NCBI RefSeq assembly: GCF_011075055.1
Contig: NC_058150.1
Span: forward strand, 12,739,408 to 12,803,407
Reading direction: 5' to 3'
DNA length: 64,000 nucleotides
Source of the DNA: Mangifera indica
Taxonomy: Eukaryota > Streptophyta > Magnoliopsida > Sapindales > Anacardiaceae
The translations under genes and the position numbers were made by a program. Below the pieces are notes generated by a model. The model worked only from the letters and a program-made list of their open reading frames with translations, was not told the origin of the DNA and made no database searches. Positions 57,603 to 64,000 of this stretch are shown one piece after another (within the stretch, counting starts at the first letter, position 1; each line of letters starts with the position of its first letter).

Positions 57603-58116
57603 TGATTGGTAGGGCTTAAAATGTAATTGACTAATGCAGGGGTTTTTATGACTTTTTATAGTAGGGGTGAAATTTTCATTTTGCTTATTAGATTTTTTAT
57701 CAACCCTTGGTATATAAACCAAGTTTGATTCAAAGAATTCTATCTGACTGTTTATCTTGTATTTTTTCACTTTCTCTGCTAAGCTTTACTATACATTAAG
57801 AACCCTCTCTTGTTTTCTTTGATCTTGAGCAAGTTTCGATGAGATCTGAGGTTGTGTATCAGTGTTGTTCTATGTTGAAGCGTTTGCGACATTATTCCTG
57901 TATAAATTGAAGTGTTTTATGTACTATAAGTTGAAATATCTTGTTATAGTGGGGATTCGACTAAAGGATCTTCTCTGCCTTGTATGTGGGGTTTCAATTG
58001 GGAGATCCAATCAAGTAGATATCTTGTTTCATTTTCTTTTACAATTTTGTTATTGTTCTTGCATGATATTTGTTACCTTACTATGATTATATAAATCCTT
58101 ATCCTAAAAACCAACA
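57603..58116 (+). mobile_element. Copia-type LTR
   Basis: Starts TGATTGG and ends CCAACA. It contains a TATA-type TATATAAACC at about 57711, a leader-like region rich in CTCTCTTG, and GTGGGGATTCGACTA-type sequence. It is followed two bases later by a primer-binding site. About 514 bp, typical for Copia. A second LTR was not identified downstream, so this may be the 5' end of a degenerate element. Confidence 0.65.
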
Positions 58117-58118
58117 AG

Positions 58119-58132
58119 TGGTACTAGAGCCA
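58119..58132 (+). promoter_or_regulatory. primer-binding site (initiator Met-tRNA)
   Basis: TGGTACTAGAGCCA is close to the standard plant Copia primer site TGGTATCAGAGCC and sits two bases after the LTR end. Confidence 0.75.
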
Positions 58133-58439
58133 ATTTCGATTATTTTCTTTTTCAATATCTTTTTTCGAACAATTTTCTAGTAAAGGTGACTTTAGCAAAA
58201 TAACAAATTAAAATTTAATTGTAATTACAATTACTCTGCAAAACCCTCTTCTGAATCATCCCCGTAATATGATTAATTCACAAATATGTAATAACACTTA
58301 TAGGGTGTTTATTGAATATACTTACATAAATGGCTTCTTCGTTTTTTGTAAATGCAAAGAGGTCATAAAGAAGTCGCTCAGAACCAGACATAGGTTTGCT
58401 CATCGGTATCCACACGAAGCAGTAATGATGGAGGCTTGG
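58133..58439. other. retroelement internal noncoding sequence
   Basis: The region after the primer site where gag would be expected. No supported ORF. Confidence 0.45.
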
Positions 58440-59660
58440 TTGTGTTTGAGACTTGCTAGAACCTAAGAACAACTTTGTAGTGAAAAAGAGAGAAAATATT
58501 TCACTCGGCTAAAGTTATATGTTAAATAAAATAATTGTACATTTTTCTACAAGAAGAGCACATATATATACACAAACACATGTGCCGCCCATGACTTGAA
58601 CATGTTCCAAGCAGCTCTTCCATGCGTTTCTAAGACCAATAAGTGTCCCAAGTGTGCACAACCTAGGTGAGAATTGTCCCACCCGTGTGCATGAACATAA
58701 TATGCATATAATTTTCCATTTAATTCTCTCATGATTTTTGGCATTCATCTCAAAATCATGGGACTATTACCTTAGTGATAATAGAATAAAATCCTATATC
58801 ATCTTAATTTGAATTTCAAATTAGAAGATGTAGATTTGAGACAATCCAACTAAATCTTGCCAATTCTCGCATACACCCCAACAACTCAGGATTATTACAC
58901 TAGGGTCTAAAATTATAATAAAATACATTTAAGGTCCATAGATCTTTCCAAGGCTCTAAACTTTTCATCCAGAATCCAAACTGAATCTAACTTAGACAAT
59001 TTTCATGCTTCTAGAGTTCATCAACTCTTTTTGTACATAACCTATAAGTTCTTCACTAAGTTGATAGTGATCGGATTCATATTGGGCTTTTGATACAATA
59101 TTTGTCCGAACACAGACCAAGATTGCCTTCTAGTAAGGCATCATAGCTACCTGATTGATAGAGGCCAATATATGATTTCTTTTAACCTGTTAGTGATATG
59201 ATTACTTGTACAATTTGATCATTTGATCATATGATATCTTTTTGAGGCTGAGGTAAAAATTAAGTGTCTCTCTTATGACTCTTTAAATAATATAGATTGA
59301 CTTCTGTCAATGACTAGATAATATTGAATCAAGCAACAACTTAATCCCACTATGAGTACAAATTTAATTGGTTATTGATATTTATTAGAAGGTCCAAACT
59401 AAGTTATCAACTTTCATACTCAGGAGTGACAAATTCTTTATTGACCACCATAGCCTTAGTACAAATCTTGATATGGCCAATCACCACTTTTCTAGCAATC
59501 CTCTAATGAGACTATGTTAGGTTAGTGTCAAATCATATAGATCTTTGTACAAGATAGTTTGGTGACCTCAAGTCTAAGGATCACATATACCTTCATTCAC
59601 TAAAATAATATTTTCCATAGACACTAAAGCAATCATCCATATGAAATCCTCTTGGTGGGT
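58440..59660 (+). repeat. ~1.2-kb direct repeat, copy 1
   Basis: Matches 60060-61300 along its length. Landmarks are GCTTGGTTGTG, GAGCACATATATATACACAA, CATGACTTGAACATGTTCCA, CTTCTAGAGTTCATCAACTC and TGACTAGATAATATTGAATC. No reading frame is conserved between the copies, so it is noncoding. It may be part of the element whose LTR is at 57603, or a tandem duplication of a non-autonomous retroelement. Confidence 0.8.
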
Positions 59661-60059
59661 TAGTCCGAAGAACACATCTACAATATGGACCCATGTTTTG
59701 CACTAATTTGTCAATAAAAAACTTTGATATGTAAGAGTTGCCATCATCTTTTAATGAAGTCATTCAATATTATAATAATTTTATTACTATTACCCTTGCC
59801 CTTAGTCATGGTGATATCAGAGTTATAGACGTTTTAAGAACAACCTCATAGCGTGCATATAGAGTTCTTATGATCAAGTGCTATACACTAATCCCTTCGT
59901 TACAGTTCAACTATTCTTAGAATATTTATTTGAGTATATATTAATATGTTATAACAGACAAAGAAATTTATTGGAAATTTTAAATATGACTTTTATTAAT
60001 AAACTTGTATTGTTATGGAAATTGGCTCTAAGGCACCAACTCCAACAATCTCCTACACA

Positions 60060-61300
60060 AAGCTTGGTTGTGCTAAAGGCTTGTTAGAACTCAAGAATAA
60101 CTTTATTGTGAAAGAAAGAGATAATATTTCACTCAGAAGCTAGGGTTATATATAAAATAAAATAATTGTATGTTTTTCTACAAGAAGAGCACATATATAT
60201 ACACAAACACATGTGTTGCCAATGACTTGAACATGTTCCAAGTGGCTCTTCCATACATGCTTGGGACCAATGAGTATCCCAGATGTGCACGACATGGGTG
60301 GTAATTGTCCCACCAGTTTGCATGAACATACAACTCACATGAGTTGTACACCTAATCAACACATTTAATGTGCATATAATTTTCCATTTAATTCTCCCAT
60401 GATTTTTAGCATTTAACTCGAAATCATGGGATTATCACCCTAATTTGAACTATAAATTAGAGGATGTGGATTTGTGATAATCTAAGTCAATCCTGCCAAT
60501 TCTCGCATACACCTCAGCAACTCAGGATTATTACACTAAATTCTAAAAGTATAATAAGATACATTTGGGTTCATAAGTCTTTCCAAGGCTTTAAACTCTC
60601 CATTCAAAGTCCAGACTGAATCTAATTTGGACAATTCTCATGCTTCTAGAGTTCATCAACTCCTTTCATGCGTTACTTATAGGCTCTTCACTAAATCGAT
60701 AGTGATTGGATCAAGCTTTCGACCTGGCATTTATCTGAACATATACAAAGATTGGCCTCTAGCAAGGATCATGACCACTCAATTAGTAGAGATCAACATA
60801 TGACTCCTTTTAACTTGTCAGTGATATGATTACTCATATAATTCGGTCATTTTATCATACAATATATCTTTGAGGCTAACATACAAATTAAGTGTATTCC
60901 TCAAGACTCCTCGAATAACATAGATTGACTTCTTTCAATGACTAGATAATATTGAATCAAACAACAACTCAATCCCACTATGACTACAGATTTAATTGGT
61001 TATTGACATTTGTAAGAACACCCTAACTAAGATATTAGCTCTCGTATTTGGAGTGATGAATTTTTTATTAATCCATCATAGTCTTTATACAAATCTCAAT
61101 ATGATCAATCACTACCTTTCTAGGAATCCTCTAATCAGACTATATTGGGCTAGTGTCAAATAATATCGATTCTTGTACAAGACGATCTGATGACTTCAAC
61201 TGTAAAGATCATATATACCTCTATTCACTAAAAAGATATTTTCCATAAATACTATAGTAACCATCTATATGAAATCCTTTTGTTAGGTCAGTCCGATGAA
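60060..61300 (+). repeat. ~1.2-kb direct repeat, copy 2
   Basis: Direct copy of 58440-59660, with one extra stretch (about 60330-60370, ACTCACATGAGTTGTACACC). Separated from copy 1 by about 400 bp of unrelated sequence. The copies differ at about one position in ten. Confidence 0.8.
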
Positions 61301-62940
61301 CCTTTCTTTTTGTTAATCATTATTGACAAGGTGAAATTGTCAGAGCATGCAATTAGACAGTTTGGTGAGACTATGATTCCATGAAACATCTGTTGATACT
61401 AATAGTACAATTCAATGATGGAAAAAGTCAAAGTTTATGATCTAATAAACCGTTTAAGGTCTTGTATTTTAAATCCCTCATACTCGACTTTCAATGTATA
61501 ATTTATTCAACATATGTATATATGACTTATCCTTTGAATTGATATTCATTATTTTCAACATGATTTATCTTATGTCATAGCTCCTCATTCAATGACTTCA
61601 TCCTTCAAGATCTCTAGAATTATCCTTGTTCCTTTTTTAGGAATTCAACGGTAATTTCTAGTGTGTTGTCCAAAGACACTTATTTAAAAGTAGTTGATAT
61701 TTCTAAAAATTGAGATATCAACTTCGAGTGTATATTATGTTATTCATGATTATTTTAAGAGTTAATGCTAATAGAAGTCTAATCATCTTTGTCTCTCAAT
61801 TTATATGTTCAATGACACATAATTCAAGAGAAACATGTATCATCATGATGAAGAAGAATCTTTTAGGATTCTTATTTATTGAATCTCTTTAGTCTTCATC
61901 TATTATAAACACTCCAACTTAAATTTAATAGTCTATACGATATACAACAATAGATCAAGTGAGAATATGAAGCACCTTGTTTAAGTTCTTTTAAGAAAGA
62001 TTACAAAGTTATCTAATCCTTATGCCAAATGCAAATATGACATTTAATTCAGATAGGTATATCATTGTATAGATATAAAATGTTAGATTTGTCATTGTAC
62101 TCCCACTTGCTTTCGTATACAAATATCTTATTTATCTAAGTAAAACCAAAAGATTTTATGGTTTTATCTATATAAATATTTTTTTTAATTTTGACGTTCA
62201 CATGAGTTCTTAAATAGAATTCACCAACTTGTATACCCAACCAACTCCAATTCTAGATTGATATCATTGGTTATGATATAGTCACAACAATTCTAAGTTT
62301 TATCCACTAAAGCTACTATTGACAATTAATTGTCAAACCTTTAATATAATGCAACAATTATGAGCGTATTTAGATTTTAATATCACTCATAGGTATCAAA
62401 TTTTAACGTCATAAAGGACTAGTGCATTTATCATGAGTTATAAGAATTTTATTTCTTATAAACTCATAATGCACCTCATTATTCCTACATTATTATGTAT
62501 ACATAGACTGATTACCCATTTCCTTTTTTGAATGAGTAATTTTTGTTGTGATGTTCAACCATCTTTCGATGGTACATCATATATTTTATGTCTATCTTTC
62601 TTATAAGCTAGAACTCGATTGATTGAATTATGTTATTCTCTGACTTGATCTTTTAGAGAATTATATTTAAAAGAATCTTCCAGGATAGATTTTAAAACTT
62701 GTTTGGTATTGGAGAGACAATATTCTTTAAGTTTTCTTTAGAATATTACATAAGAAAAACTTTGGTTTAACTAACTCAAATTAATTGCTTAACATCAATG
62801 TCATTACCATTGTTAAATAAATCATTGGTCTTCAATCCTCTCAGATGAAGAAAAAGATACAAAAAATGTCATGCAAGCAAGAAGAATAAAAATCAAAATA
62901 TGATTAAAGCATATAAGAGAAGGATTAGAAGTTTACCTTC
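61301..62940. other. noncoding DNA
   Basis: Retroelement-like AT-rich sequence with no conserved ORF. Short frames such as 61710-61892 have no recognisable content. Confidence 0.5.
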
Positions 62941-63260
62941 TCCTTTGCTTCCTATAGAGATATAGGATGATAAATAAGCTTTACAAATGTAGAAGCCTCT
63001 AAAGAAAATCCACCTCCAAGCTTGGTTCTTCTTGGCCAAGACAAAAGGAGAGAAGAGAAAGAGTTTTAGACTTTTAGTGTGAGAAGAAAAAGTGTGAAAA
63101 TGACTTAGTAGTCTAAAATTGAACTAAAATCACACTTATATAATGGTGGCCTCTTTTGTAATTTAAAAATTCTTATTTGGCCCAACTAATTCATAATTTG
63201 AAGTTTTGTCATGCATGTATATCAAATATACACCTTAGCTACCTGAATTTCATCTCATTA
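62940..63260 (-). promoter_or_regulatory. possible minus-strand LTR promoter
   Basis: On the minus strand, TATATAAGTGTGATT (a TATA box, at about 63141) is followed by a CT-rich leader TTTTTCTTCTCACACT...CTCTTTCTCTTCTCTCC and a donor-like GGTAAAC at about 62935. This layout resembles the promoter and R region of a plant LTR retrotransposon. The LTR ends were not defined. Confidence 0.35.
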
Positions 63261-64000
63261 ACATCTTAACATTTAAAATGTTATTTTTGCACACATATAA
63301 CATTTTATATGATTTTCATTATCCTTTGGAAGGTGCTAGCCAACCTTGGATAATTAATTCTTCCTCTCGTAAACTTGGTTTATTGGTGTGACCCTTTAGG
63401 TTCATTATGGCATAGCCATGAGTCTTTTTTTAGAAGATTCAAAAGTGTATCCAGAAAACTGAATACTATAGTAAACAACTAGTAATGTGTCATAGCCCTT
63501 AAACCACGATGAAGAAATACTCAACCAAACCTAATATCTCCAATGATACTTTTTCTGTAGGTAATATCCTTCCGTTGTCCAATCTAAAACAATTTCGGAC
63601 TCGTGGATCATCAAAGTCTTAATTTTTAATTCTTTACGAATCGTTGATTTAAATATTCAGAACACGTAATTACGAACATCCTTTATATGACTTACATTAT
63701 ACTTTGGCTAGAGATTTCGATTTCCAATAGTTAATGACATTCGCTTTAGAACTTAGATTTGAATAGAATAAATAGATATTAAAAACCTAATACTTTTCGA
63801 GTCAACAAATCACATATTGATCATCATTTGTCTTCATACACAAATAACACATAACTAACATGATTTCTCATACATAATGTGGTTAACACTGTATTTATAC
63901 ACCACATGAATCACACGTATCCATATCAGATCCAATTATGGCATTTTAGGTCAACGGATTACTTCATACACTAGTAGGATCATATGTTAAGTCACTAACT
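63261..64000. other. noncoding DNA
   Basis: No feature recognised up to the window end. Confidence 0.5.

Overview
This is an AT-rich stretch of plant (eudicot-type) nuclear DNA made almost entirely of transposable elements (TEs) and their debris. No intact housekeeping gene was found. The plant assignment rests on the element families (MuDR and FAR1-type Mutator-like elements or MULEs, CACTA, RICESLEEPER-like BED-finger hAT, plant LINE with a zf-RVT domain, Ty1-copia with an initiator-Met-tRNA primer site) and on captured fragments of plant genes (auxin response factor, cytosolic-type serine hydroxymethyltransferase, OPA3-like protein) that keep plant-type introns. The species cannot be named from the sequence. 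Most coding remnants carry stops or frameshifts. The one long uninterrupted frame is a 553-codon hAT-derived ORF on the + strand at 28976-30637.

Layout. 1-4290: AT-rich noncoding DNA with a direct duplication (about 640-1255 and 2393-2995) and, between its copies, a 762-bp inverted-repeat element with a perfect 9-bp target-site duplication (TSD). 4765-10143: a Mutator-like element with terminal inverted repeats (TIRs) of about 0.9 kb, carrying a broken FAR1-type reading frame and an OPA3-like exon on the other strand, so it looks like a Pack-MULE. 10173-10792 and 12089-12348: two hAT-type MITEs, each with a perfect 8-bp TSD. 14050-14908: a second member of the 9-bp-TSD family.

15040-30637: a tandem duplication of a hAT-derived gene plus about 2.3 kb of upstream sequence. 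The first copy is split by a 6.6-kb MuDR-type MULE (17372-23946; decayed transposase on +, decayed DUF1985-type gene on -) and is cut off in its last exon where the second unit starts. The second copy holds the 553-codon ORF. More copies of the same family lie at about 32480-32928 plus 44320-44470, at 47880-48345 and at 55291-56629.

32929-44319: an 11.4-kb minus-strand LINE insertion that splits one hAT copy and is flanked by an 11-12 bp TSD. Nested in or lying within it are a CACTA end, a serine hydroxymethyltransferase fragment, a possible gene 5' end, another 9-bp-TSD element and a 1.6-kb unidentified insertion. 45576-47500: tandem repeats, including a 1.1-kb array of a 20-bp unit. 48345-53300: a degenerate minus-strand Copia element with a 132-bp in-frame duplication.

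55291-58116: the most unusual piece. A fifth hAT-family copy runs in frame into the last three exons of an ARF6/ARF8-type auxin response factor, and this is cut by a Copia-type LTR with a primer-binding site. 58440-64000 is retroelement-like noncoding DNA containing a pair of about 1.2-kb direct repeats.

Working model (inference): a hAT-derived multi-exon gene family expanded locally by segmental duplication, one member shuffled an auxin-response dimerisation domain, and later MULE, LINE, Copia and CACTA insertions broke up most copies.
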